Assembly: GCA_945859605.1 (NCBI GenBank)
Contig: OX243827.1
Coordinates: 744,501-808,500, forward strand
Reading direction: 5' to 3'
Source: Lumbricus rubellus
Taxonomy: Eukaryota > Annelida > Clitellata > Crassiclitellata > Lumbricidae
Length of the DNA: 64,000 nucleotides
The stretch's first letter is position 1; the number at the start of each line of letters is the position of its first letter. The position numbers and the translations under genes are program-made. Shown piece after piece: positions 42,936 through 50,662 of this stretch. The notes beneath the pieces are model-generated. The model was not told where the DNA came from, did not search any database, and was given only the letters and a program-made list of their open reading frames with translations.

Positions 42936-43426
42936 TTAGCTGACAAGATGGGTTTGACTATCGCCCTCTCTACGCGTTCCCGCAAGCTTGGATTAGGTAT
43001 ATTATTCAACTGGTTTATCATTACTCTATCAGCGACATTCCTAGAAGCCGTATCAGTGTGATGATTGTATGCCAGGTCGTGTATATATGCCGCGCTATCT
43101 ACCCTGTTTATAGGTTTGCTCCAATCTTTGGGGGTTTCGTTGCTATTCAGACGCAAATCTAGTCTAGTACCGGGACCAGTAAACTGATGGCCTGGCAAAT
43201 GTAATTCGCCCGGAAATTTAGCCCAAGGTAATTTAATGTTGCTAGTGGCAGCGTTCAGCGAACTAACTAGATCTCCGCCTTGCACAATAGCAGACGCCTT
43301 CACGAATTGAGTTTTTGTTTTCCCGCATACGACGCAAACACCTCTGAGCATCGATCTCCCATTATTAGCCACGGCGTTCTGCACATCTGTCGTCTGGGTC
43401 TGTTTTTTACATTTTACGCAATACAT
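42884..43426 (-). CDS. Zinc ribbon plus parvovirus-like phospholipase A2 protein
   Basis: 180 aa from an ATG at 43426; a longer upstream frame would overlap the divergent ATPase gene, so I prefer this start. Residues 2-37 form a CxxC...CxxC zinc ribbon (YCVKCK, CVVCGK). Residues 77-125 carry the phospholipase A2 signature of parvovirus capsid N-termini: a calcium loop GPGTRLD (84-90), a P-x-N-x-x-D step and the His-Asp dyad 'AAYIHDLAY' (116-117). In parvoviruses this enzyme breaches the endosome during entry; here an entry or egress role is inferred. It shares a 28-bp AT-rich divergent promoter region with the ATPase. Confidence 0.75.
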   Translation of the reverse strand: MYCVKCKKQTQTTDVQNAVANNGRSMLRGVCVVCGKTKTQFVKASAIVQGGDLVSSLNAATSNIKLPWAKFPGELHLPGHQFTGPGTRLDLRLNSNETPKDWSKPINRVDSAAYIHDLAYNHHTDTASRNVADRVMINQLNNIPNPSLRERVERAIVKPILSAKTSLGLGLKKAQNYSRT

Positions 43427-43454
43427 TTCGTTTTTAATAATATATATTTTTAAA
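43427..43454. promoter_or_regulatory. Candidate bidirectional promoter between phospholipase and ATPase genes
   Basis: 28 bp of almost pure A/T (TTTTTAATAATATATATTTTTAAA) between divergent ATGs at 43426 (-) and 43455 (+). It contains TATATATT on one strand and AATATATA on the other. Confidence 0.4.
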
Positions 43455-44243
43455 ATGGAGATTAGAGATATGAGTTGGGGCACAGCGCTCTCGAAAAGAT
43501 TCAATAATCCGTTGTTACCCAAAAGCATACGCGGTTTGATAGTTGGGAAATCGGCGTGTGGAAAAACAACGCTTCTTCTCAATCTTTTACTCAGGCCAGA
43601 CTGGTTGGATTATAATAACTTGCAGGTATTCGGTACTTCTCTGTTTCAACCGGAATATCGCATTATTAAAAAAGCATACGAAGAAAAATTGCCGAAAGAA
43701 GCGATCGTTCGGCTGTTTGATCACCGAGATGAAATCGTGGGTCTAAATGCGTCGCCAGACCTCGTTATGGAGGAAATGGCAAAAAATTCAGAAGCTAAAT
43801 CCGATATAATTGCCAAGTTCTTTGAGAGCGCCGATGATGTACCAGACCCGAGAGATTTGAGCGCTGAAAAGAAGAACCTGATGATTTTTGATGATCTTCA
43901 ATTGGAAAAACAAAACAAATGTGAAACGTATTACAATCGGGGGAGGCATAGTAATGTAGATTGTTTTTACCTCGCCCAGAATTATTTCAAATTACCGCGC
44001 CAAACAATCAGAGAAAATGCGAACTTTATTTGCCTGTTCAAACAAGACCTGAAAAATTGTAATCATATTTACAACGATCATGTGAGTACAGACATGTCGA
44101 AAGATGAATTTCGAAAACTATGCAAAACAGTATGGGGGCAACCTCATAGATTCGTGGTTTTAGACCTGACTAGCGACAAGTACAATGGTAAATACCGATG
44201 CGGACTCGACGAATTTTATATAATCGAGGATCCGCCATTGTAA
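43455..44243 (+). CDS. FtsK/HerA-type genome-packaging ATPase
   Basis: 262 aa. Walker A is GKSACGKTT (residues 31-39) and Walker B is LMIFDD (142-147), followed by 'YYNRGRHSNVDCFYLAQNYFKLPRQTIRENANFICLF', the A32-like sensor region. Length and motifs fit the packaging ATPases of Polintons, virophages and other double-jelly-roll viruses, which drive DNA into preformed capsids. First gene of the plus-strand morphogenesis block. No lesion seen. Confidence 0.92.
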   Translation: MEIRDMSWGTALSKRFNNPLLPKSIRGLIVGKSACGKTTLLLNLLLRPDWLDYNNLQVFGTSLFQPEYRIIKKAYEEKLPKEAIVRLFDHRDEIVGLNASPDLVMEEMAKNSEAKSDIIAKFFESADDVPDPRDLSAEKKNLMIFDDLQLEKQNKCETYYNRGRHSNVDCFYLAQNYFKLPRQTIRENANFICLFKQDLKNCNHIYNDHVSTDMSKDEFRKLCKTVWGQPHRFVVLDLTSDKYNGKYRCGLDEFYIIEDPPL

Positions 44244-44263
44244 AATTGTATTGTATAGTAAAA

Positions 44264-45068
44264 ATGGAATCATCGCTTCTCAAACAGATATCGGAAAACA
44301 CGGAAAAGACGGCCTGCAACACGGAACCAAAAACATCATTTTCCATTTTTCTCAGCGAAAAGAGCACGCGAATCAGAACGAAGTTTAATCCACTACTCGA
44401 ACTGGAGAAGAATAAGAAATATGAAATGGCCTTAGTTGCCCTCGAGACGTACTATTCTTTTCCAAATATCGACGCGACAAACAACGTCTTTCGGTATTCA
44501 CCGAATTCCGGCACAGATTGGGTAAACATTGCAGTTCCGGAGGGTTGCTACGAAATAACGGATATCAACGAATATATACAGAGAGTCATGAAGGGGAATG
44601 GACATTTCGACGGAGTAAATGGAAATTACTGTATCTCAATAGCACCAAACACCAATACGCTGAGGTCTGTGGTAAATATAGAAGGAGATTATCAGGTTGA
44701 CTTTTCGCGAAAGAATTCGATAGGAAGGGTTCTAGGTTTTCACAGATGGGCCTATGATGCTGGCTATAATGAATCGGAGGACTTGGTGAATATAATGAGT
44801 GTAAGCAGCCTGAGAGTGACCAGCGACATTATCGGGTCTTCGTACACTAACGGAACATCGGAAAACGTGATAGGCCGGCCTATATTCTTTTTTCCCAAAC
44901 GTAGGCCCGGGTTACAAGATTATCGAAGTGCCGCATAATTTGATATATCTCCCGATTTTGCTATCTACAATTTCAACGATGGAAACGAGGCTCACAGACC
45001 AGCACGGGAACCTACTAAATCTTCGAGGTGAAGAATTGGCGATTCGATTTCACATCAGAGAAGTTTGA
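44264..45068 (+). pseudogene. Minor capsid (penton-like) protein with a frameshift
   Basis: The ATG at 44264 has the AAAAATG context. The frame reads 224 codons to a stop at 44936-44938: an N-terminal leader, then beta-rich sequence with 'FNPLLELEKNKKYEMALVAL' and 'RVLGFHRWAYDAG', typical of Polinton minor capsid (single jelly-roll) proteins. Around 44888-44905, in a run TTTTTTCCCAAAC, the conserved sequence leaves the frame. A plausible C-terminal part of about 55 codons continues one frame over to TGA at 45068. A single-base insertion explains this; a programmed +1 frameshift or an assembly error cannot be excluded. The protein would form capsid vertices. Confidence 0.75.
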
Positions 45069-45092
45069 AAGTTTTTGTAATTTATTAATAAA

Positions 45093-45689
45093 ATGAATCG
45101 TTACACGAGCGTAAAAGTTAATATTTCAGAAGCGCAACAAGACAAAATTAAAAGATCACTTCAAGCGGGGAGCGGCGTGAGTATCAAACTATCGCACGAT
45201 GATTTGAATGGCGAACACGTTTTGGCTCTCACCCAGGCGCAAATCAATAAAATGGCGGCTGCCTACCAAAAAGGAACTGGCATGATTATTAAAATGAGTA
45301 AAACGCAATTGGAGAACAACAAGAAAGTCGAAGGTGGATTCATAGGCGCTATACTTCCGTTTCTAGCGACAGCGGGACGGTTCCTTCTTGGTAGCGTACT
45401 GCCAAGTTTAGCACAGGGCGCATTAGGTGGGTTAGGTGCTGCGGCTGGATCGAAACTTGTCGATAAAATCAGCGGTTCGGGCGTAATGTATGTCAAGAAA
45501 GGTGACATAGCGTGCAAAATAAGAGCGGCCGGATCCGGGTTGTACTTGGCTCCGTGGCAAAAAGGCGCATCGATAATGGGAACCGGGCTTTACATGAAAA
45601 CAGGGTCGGGCTATGTGAGTGGCGAAGGACTTTTGCTCGGCCCCAACTCGCCGTTTCGAAACATTCCGATTCTCGGCATGATATTATAA
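45093..45689 (+). CDS. Small virion protein, pVI/pX-like, with adenain cleavage motifs
   Basis: 198 aa. The N-terminal half has repeated 'GSGVSIKLS..DLNG' / 'GTGMIIKMSKTQL' modules with an intervening 'LTQAQINKM'. Residues 81-122 are a long hydrophobic, Gly/Ala-rich amphipathic stretch. Three sites fit the adenain consensus (M/I/L)xGx-G: LGGLG (111), ISGSG (126) and IMGTG (161). This is the layout expected of a membrane-lytic or core precursor matured by the element's protease. Located between minor capsid and dUTPase-like genes; ATG in ATAAAATG context. Confidence 0.7.
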   Translation: MNRYTSVKVNISEAQQDKIKRSLQAGSGVSIKLSHDDLNGEHVLALTQAQINKMAAAYQKGTGMIIKMSKTQLENNKKVEGGFIGAILPFLATAGRFLLGSVLPSLAQGALGGLGAAAGSKLVDKISGSGVMYVKKGDIACKIRAAGSGLYLAPWQKGASIMGTGLYMKTGSGYVSGEGLLLGPNSPFRNIPILGMIL

Positions 45690-45704
45690 ATTATCATATG
45701 TAAA

Positions 45705-46103
45705 ATGTCGAGACCAATACACAAATTTGGAACTAAACCAACTAGACCGGTAGAGGTTAGAACGCAGCCCGTTTCAGTCTTTTGGAAGATTACGAGCGGT
45801 GTTACTCGCACCCCAGTAAGACAACTAGGGGGTCTGCGATGGGAGATTTTTGCGCAAAATGATATTACGATACAACCAAAGGCGGCAAATACGCTAAGGC
45901 TTGGACTGGGTGTAGAAATGGCGGCAGGTCTTTGTCTCGTTTCCCTCAGACAGAGTATCAAAGAACGACGATGCAGCCTACTAGACGGGGTGATTTCAGA
46001 AGATGTGATTGATGATATCATAGTTTCCATTCAAAACAACTCCGATTCGGCGGTAACGATAAACGAAGGAGATTCGCTATGCTGTGTAAACTATCAACGG
46101 TAA
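45705..46103 (+). CDS. dUTPase-fold-like protein with degenerate active site
   Basis: 132 aa. From about residue 46 the pattern is that of a trimeric dUTPase: 'ITIQPKAANTLRLGLGVEMAAGLCLVSL' (beta strands and the tGl.v.ip.G motif), 'LLDGVISEDVIDDIIVSIQNNS' (motif 3/4 region) and 'INEGDSLCCV' (the i.eGd.iaQ strand). The Tyr and Asp expected in the substrate-binding motif are replaced, and the C-terminal Gly-rich arm is absent. So the fold call is moderate and catalysis is doubtful. A structural virion role is possible. ATG at 45705 in TAAAATG context, 15 bp after the previous stop. Confidence 0.5.
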   Translation: MSRPIHKFGTKPTRPVEVRTQPVSVFWKITSGVTRTPVRQLGGLRWEIFAQNDITIQPKAANTLRLGLGVEMAAGLCLVSLRQSIKERRCSLLDGVISEDVIDDIIVSIQNNSDSAVTINEGDSLCCVNYQR

Positions 46104-46132
46104 AAAAATATATATTGCTAATAAATAAAAGA

Positions 46133-46831
46133 ATGGAATACGAAGGCATCAAACTCTATCCAAACCTAACAAATATAACACCCTCCGCGCCGGAAGGTGA
46201 AATACAAATAGCCGCGGGGTCTGCACAAACGTATCGACTTCAGAAGATTAGCGAAATCAAAAAGGAGATCGAGCAAGAACGCGACAAAAGAGCAGCGTTG
46301 AGTAAAAAGTACCATAGAAGTGTGAGCGTAATCGGCGTAGTAGACAACGTCCTCATGGCGATCACGATGGGGCTCGGAATTTCGGGAATCGGTGTACTAG
46401 CCACCATAATTGCAACCCCCATCGCTATTGCTATGGAAGGGACAGCGCTAGGTGCGGGGCTATTGAGTATAATTGGCAGCCGAATCTGTAAAAAGCTCGC
46501 CCTGAAGGCGGAGAAGCATGAAAAGATCAAAACGCTAGCTGATGCGAAGCTCAACACGATCAGCGACCATATTTCAAAAGCACTCGTGGATGATCACATT
46601 TCAGACGAGGAATATTCTCTGATTCTAAGTGAGATTGAAAAATTCAATGGCATGAAAGAAGAAATCAAAAGTAAGTCGAAAGTTGCGGCGGCCGCGATGG
46701 ACGAGGAAACGAAACAATCTCTCATCGATCGGGGAAGAGAGGAAGTCAGGCAGTCCTTTCAAAACATGTTTGAGAAAAATACCGAATCTGTGAGAAAGAC
46801 GACTAACGCGAACATGTATGAAATCATGTAG
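46133..46831 (+). CDS. Conserved Polinton membrane/coiled-coil protein, function unknown
   Basis: 232 aa from the ATG at 46133. A short N-terminus ('EYEGIKLYPNLTNITPSAP') precedes a charged coiled coil (about 37-65) and two hydrophobic segments (about 68-92 and 96-123, 'VVDNVLMAITMGLGISGIGVL'-type, 'IATPIAIAMEGTALGAGLL'-type). A second long helix (125-190, 'KHEKIKTLADAKLNTISDHISKALVDDHISDEEYSLI') follows. I recognise the pattern as recurrent in Polinton gene sets but know no assigned function. A membrane-anchored, oligomeric protein is inferred. Confidence 0.65.
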   Translation: MEYEGIKLYPNLTNITPSAPEGEIQIAAGSAQTYRLQKISEIKKEIEQERDKRAALSKKYHRSVSVIGVVDNVLMAITMGLGISGIGVLATIIATPIAIAMEGTALGAGLLSIIGSRICKKLALKAEKHEKIKTLADAKLNTISDHISKALVDDHISDEEYSLILSEIEKFNGMKEEIKSKSKVAAAAMDEETKQSLIDRGREEVRQSFQNMFEKNTESVRKTTNANMYEIM

Positions 46832-46951
46832 ACTTGTAGACCTATGTAGACCTATGTCGCTATGTCTGAAAATACGTCTAACTTGTGTTTTTACACACGT
46901 CGAAAAACATGTAGAAAAACATGTCGAAAAACATTAAATTTTTTATTAAAA
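46832..46951. promoter_or_regulatory. Leader with short direct repeats before the GTPGLWELLT gene
   Basis: Contains two copies of GTAGACCTAT and three of CGAAAAACATGT/GAAAAACAT, then an AT-rich run up to the ATG at 46952. An upstream in-frame ATG at 46862 would translate these repeats into a Arg/Thr-rich leader ('RKTCRKTCRKT'), which I consider less likely. Confidence 0.35.
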
Positions 46952-47854
46952 ATGTCGTTTCTAAAGATAGATGACCCGGCGAAAAGAAATTTCATAGTCG
47001 AAGAGTTTCTGAAATCCAAGAAGAATATCCAACAGAACTTTTTATCGGAGAGATTGGGGGATTCGGGGCTGCAACAAGAATTAACCAAGCTGTACAAGCC
47101 TATCGTCGATTCGCAATCCGCAATTTCCAAAGAGCAAAATGTCTTACTATCCGCCATCAAAGAAAACTCGATAGCTACTACAAACGCACTACAGACGCTA
47201 CCCGCTTCGTTGAAGATTCAATTTCCTCAGTATCCCTCGATAGAAGCGTATAGCGACGACCCAACCGAGGATATTAGAACTTTAGAATTAGGAGATGTGG
47301 CAACCAAGTACCTTCATCAATACGCCTCCGATAGAAAAATCGTAGACACGACGTTCGGAATACGATCGAAAAATGGACAGTTCTACATCGGCGACGCTCC
47401 GATTTTTATTCAAGGTGACGACGTGACGGTTGGAAATAAGACGTATAGCGGAACACCGGGGCTTTGGGAGTTGTTGACGATGAAACAGCCGAACACGTCG
47501 ATATACGATAATAATGATAGAGACGATTACGCCGAGATTCTACTCGCGTCGGATGCTATCAGACAGCCAAAAAATCCCAACAAACCGAAAGCATCTTCGA
47601 GCGTCAAATATAGAGAAATTATCAAGCCGATATGGGAAAAGAGGACTCGTAATGCGGTGGGCAAAGGCGTGGGTGGTGTAATCGTTATTTCCGAAGATCC
47701 AAACGTGTTGGCGAAACAGCTAGAACTACGATTTCAAAGCTTCAAAGCAGGTAATACCGGCGTGAGAAACGAGATCGTGGCGATGTGCGACGCGTTATTG
47801 AGGCAGGAAGTGCTGAGTAAAGATGCTTACAAAAATATAATGATGACATTGTAA
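46952..47854 (+). CDS. GTPGLWELLT-domain protein (conserved, unknown function)
   Basis: 300 aa from the ATG at 46952, chosen for its AAAAATG context. A coiled-coil N-terminal half (residues 1-90, 'QQELTKLYKPIVDSQSAISKEQ') is followed by a compact domain: 'FGIRSKNGQFYIGDAPIFIQGDDVTVGNKTYSGTPGLWELLTMKQP', then a C-terminal 'IIKPIWEKRTR' segment. The GTPGLWELL motif is widespread in uncharacterised Polinton-linked metazoan proteins (I believe Pfam DUF8207, from memory). Place in the capsid block suggests a virion or assembly role; no catalytic motif is visible. Confidence 0.6.
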   Translation: MSFLKIDDPAKRNFIVEEFLKSKKNIQQNFLSERLGDSGLQQELTKLYKPIVDSQSAISKEQNVLLSAIKENSIATTNALQTLPASLKIQFPQYPSIEAYSDDPTEDIRTLELGDVATKYLHQYASDRKIVDTTFGIRSKNGQFYIGDAPIFIQGDDVTVGNKTYSGTPGLWELLTMKQPNTSIYDNNDRDDYAEILLASDAIRQPKNPNKPKASSSVKYREIIKPIWEKRTRNAVGKGVGGVIVISEDPNVLAKQLELRFQSFKAGNTGVRNEIVAMCDALLRQEVLSKDAYKNIMMTL

Positions 47855-47866
47855 AATGCAGAAAAA

Positions 47867-48322
47867 ATGCAAGTCATTAATAGAAGGAGGTATAGAAAAC
47901 AATACGTTATCGGAGGATCGGGAATATTCGATACAATTTCGGGATTTTTCAAACGGCTAGTAACGTCGAACGCCGCCAAACAATTAGCAACGACCGCTCT
48001 CAGCGCGAGTAAAGACGTGGCGAAAGAAATTGGGAAAAAGGCCATCGACGTTGGGAAAACAACCGCAATCGACGCTGGTAAACGATTAGTAGACAAAGCA
48101 GTGGCCAAACTGTTTACTCCTGCTCCTACTCCTACTCCCACCTCCAAGAAAATTACGCCAGAAACTATACAAATTTTAGAGCGGCTGAGCGGCGTCGGGT
48201 CGAGCCCAAATATCCCGAATATTAATAATCTCATGATGGGGGATGGTCTGAAGAAGAACGACGCCATGTCGATACAAGATTTAGTACGCTCGCTAAACGG
48301 CGCCGGAATGAAGGTCGCGTAA
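47867..48322 (+). CDS. Basic core-like protein with four adenain cleavage motifs
   Basis: 151 aa, lysine/arginine rich, starting 'MQVINRRRYRKQY'. Four sites match (M/I/L)xGx-G: IGGSG (15-19), LSGVG (107-111), MMGDG (123-127) and LNGAG (143-147). A Pro-Thr hinge (84-92, 'TPAPTPTPT') separates an alanine/lysine helix from the site-rich tail. The layout resembles adenovirus core precursors cut during maturation. A competing ATG 11 bp upstream opens only a short frame. Lies between the GTPGLWELLT gene and the major capsid gene. Confidence 0.65.
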   Translation: MQVINRRRYRKQYVIGGSGIFDTISGFFKRLVTSNAAKQLATTALSASKDVAKEIGKKAIDVGKTTAIDAGKRLVDKAVAKLFTPAPTPTPTSKKITPETIQILERLSGVGSSPNIPNINNLMMGDGLKKNDAMSIQDLVRSLNGAGMKVA

Positions 48323-48347
48323 AAAATATTATCGCGTAGTAGTAAAA

Positions 48348-49655
48348 ATGCAATCATCTGATATTCTGAGATTTACCGAACAACCATTGAGTGATGAAAG
48401 CGTCGAACGCTACGAATGGTATGAGTATGAGCCGATATCGGGGGCGAATCTAAACACCTCCGGCGAGATTAGAATAAACATCGAACTTCAAGATCTATTT
48501 TGTCATCCAGCAGAATCTTACCTGTTGTTCGAGGGTAGATTGACGAAGGCAGACAACACCTTCTACGTCAATGCCGATGAAGCAACTCTTACAAATAATG
48601 GGCTCATGCATCTTTTCAGCCAAATTTCGTATTCCCTGTCGAATCAGGAAATTGAATCGTTATTTCACCCAGGCCAGGCAACGACGATGCTCGGATTACT
48701 CAAATACCCGAATGATTTTCAACTAGCTCAAGGATTGAATCAGTTGTGGTACAAGGACAGCGGAGCGACGGCTGCTATCGCGAATAATCAAGGTTTCGCC
48801 GTGAGACAGTCGTATATAATTCAAAAACCAAATGCCAAAGGTACTTTCAGCTTTGTAGTTCCATTGAAGCATATTTTCGGATTTTGCGATGATTACGACA
48901 AGGTTGTTTTTGGTGTGAAACATACGCTAACTCTGGTTCGTAAAGCCGATGATGACGCAATTTTTAGATCAGCCGCTACGCCTGCTGCGCCCGCTGCGCC
49001 CGCGGGGAAAGTTAGGCTAGACAAAATCTCATGGTTCATGCCTCACGTTATTCCCGCGGATATGGAGAAGATGCAATTGTACAAAACGATCGAATCGAAA
49101 GCGTCGCTGCCAGTTGCGTACAGAGCCCGTCAATGCGATACCACCTCCGTCGCACAGTCGACTAATTTTAGCTGGAGACTTAGCGTCAAGACATTACCTG
49201 AGAAGCCTAGGTACATCATCTTAGGTTTTCAAACCGACAAAAGCGGCGATCAAGAACAAAATCCATCAGTTTTCGATCATTGCGATCTGAAGAACATGTT
49301 CGTGATGATGAACCAGGACCGATACCCAGTTGTCGACTACAACCTATCATTTCCGAATCAACAATTCGCGCGGGCGTACCGAGCAGCAGCCGCGTTCAGT
49401 GAAAAATACTATGGAATGGACGAACTAATGACGCAATGCAATATCACACCCTCGGACTTCAAAGATCTGTTTCCGATTATGGTGTTTGACGTGAGCAAGC
49501 AATCCGAGCGTCTGAAGTCATCGGTGGTTGATATCCAGATCAAAGGCACGTTCAATACGGCGCCGCTCGCCAATACGGAAGCGTACGCAGTGGTGATTTC
49601 AGACAAGTTACTGAGGTTTCAATCGGATGGGCAGAAAATGAGCGTGGTATATTGA
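48348..49655 (+). CDS. Major capsid protein (double jelly-roll)
   Basis: 435 aa, intact. The C-terminal signature typical of Polinton major capsid proteins is present: 'DLFPIMVFDVSKQSERLK', 'VDIQIKGTFNTAP', 'AYAVVISDKLLRFQSDGQKMSVVY'. The N-terminal jelly roll includes 'FFEYEPISGANLN'-like strands ('YEWYEYEPISG') and 'YLLFEGRLTKADN'. An Ala-Pro stretch (APAAPAAPAG, about 208-220) lies between the two halves. Such proteins form trimeric pseudo-hexagonal capsomers. Last gene of the plus-strand block; ATG in AGTAAAAATG context. Confidence 0.9.
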   Translation: MQSSDILRFTEQPLSDESVERYEWYEYEPISGANLNTSGEIRINIELQDLFCHPAESYLLFEGRLTKADNTFYVNADEATLTNNGLMHLFSQISYSLSNQEIESLFHPGQATTMLGLLKYPNDFQLAQGLNQLWYKDSGATAAIANNQGFAVRQSYIIQKPNAKGTFSFVVPLKHIFGFCDDYDKVVFGVKHTLTLVRKADDDAIFRSAATPAAPAAPAGKVRLDKISWFMPHVIPADMEKMQLYKTIESKASLPVAYRARQCDTTSVAQSTNFSWRLSVKTLPEKPRYIILGFQTDKSGDQEQNPSVFDHCDLKNMFVMMNQDRYPVVDYNLSFPNQQFARAYRAAAAFSEKYYGMDELMTQCNITPSDFKDLFPIMVFDVSKQSERLKSSVVDIQIKGTFNTAPLANTEAYAVVISDKLLRFQSDGQKMSVVY

Positions 49656-49732
49656 AGAAAGATAACGTTGAAGAATAATGAGACTTACAGATACCTATCG
49701 CGCGTATATGAACGATAGGTATCTACGGTTAC
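49656..49732. terminator. Convergent gene junction
   Basis: 77 bp between the plus-strand major capsid stop and the minus-strand fibre stop. ATAGGTATC is repeated inverted (GATACCTAT at 49689-49697 and ATAGGTATC at 49714-49722), making a hairpin that could serve 3' end formation on both strands. Confidence 0.35.
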
Positions 49733-50638
49733 CTAGTACAAAAACTCGACCTGCAATCCGGCTCCGGCCCTGAGAAGAAGGCGACCGGCTGTTGGAGTGT
49801 TTCCGGATATGACGGAATATACCTTCATACCGAGCTTATCGTTGGCGTTGAAAAATATGGCGACGGTTGGTAATACGAGCGATACTCTGATGTCGGCTGT
49901 TTGCTCGCCCACCGTGTATTCAAAAAGTTCGTTATTATGTATCTCGTCTTTGACATACGCAACCCTGATTATTTTTTCGCTCGGACTGTCATTTCCTATC
50001 AAGAAATTCGCGAATCCACTAAGTCGATATACGCCTGTACGAGGAATAGTTATTAAGCCCAAGGACGTCGTATACGCTGAATCCGTATTGATAGCAACGA
50101 CCGTTAATTGATGGTGCATTACATATGCGCCTGAGAATGCCCCACCATGCGTTGCAAATGTACCCGAGAATGCGCCACCACCACTTACGATTGCGGATGC
50201 TCCCCCCTCACCCTCTCTCAACACACAAATAGCCGGTCCGGTTGTAGGTCTCCAATTCGCGGATAATGCTGGCGCCGCTGTTATAGCTCCAGCCGTTCCT
50301 TCGAACCTATATATAATACCGCTCGTCGTATTTCTCACTAGATTGCCCGGAGATACCCTCATACCCGAAACGTAATCTCTAGGGGTGATATCCGCTGTTT
50401 TATCAACGACTAGGGCAGTAGCTTGAGCAAAACTAATAGCTTCGTCGCCGTTCCTCGCTGAAGGGTAATCAGTCGGTAAGCCAACGAGATGATGACCACG
50501 CATATCTATATCCCCCGTAATGTTGTTGTCACCATCCAACCTTAGAAAAGTACTGTTTACTTGGGACAGCGTAACACCCCCTGCAATTATTCTTTGCGTA
50601 GATCCTGAATCCGTATGTCCAAATTTATCAACAGGCAT
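49733..50638 (-). CDS. Fibre-like attachment protein 1
   Basis: 301 aa. The first 40 residues ('MPVDKFGHTDSGSTQR', then 'VNSTFLRLDGDNNITGDIDMRGHHLVGLPT') are nearly shared with the neighbouring 249-aa protein. The TGDIDMxGHxIxGLPT module also occurs in phage tail fibres. A middle region (80-170) includes tandem 'GGAFSGTFATHGGAFSGAY'. The last about 120 residues are beta-rich with 'IPRTGVYRLSGFANF' and 'NDKLGMKVYS', like a C1q/TNF-type trimeric head. By analogy with adenovirus fibre: N-terminal capsid anchor, shaft, receptor-binding head. The receptor is unknown. Confidence 0.6.
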   Translation of the reverse strand: MPVDKFGHTDSGSTQRIIAGGVTLSQVNSTFLRLDGDNNITGDIDMRGHHLVGLPTDYPSARNGDEAISFAQATALVVDKTADITPRDYVSGMRVSPGNLVRNTTSGIIYRFEGTAGAITAAPALSANWRPTTGPAICVLREGEGGASAIVSGGGAFSGTFATHGGAFSGAYVMHHQLTVVAINTDSAYTTSLGLITIPRTGVYRLSGFANFLIGNDSPSEKIIRVAYVKDEIHNNELFEYTVGEQTADIRVSLVLPTVAIFFNANDKLGMKVYSVISGNTPTAGRLLLRAGAGLQVEFLY

Positions 50639-50662
50639 TTTGAATATAATAATTTTTATTAA

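Noticed and set aside
43427..43582. Extended N-terminus for the phospholipase protein
   Set aside because: It would overlap the divergent ATPase gene by more than 100 bp, and the added residues read as antisense of the ATPase; the ATG at 43426 starts directly at the zinc ribbon.
46862..46951. N-terminal extension of the GTPGLWELLT protein
   Set aside because: The extra codons translate short direct repeats; the ATG at 46952 has the element's usual AAAAATG context.
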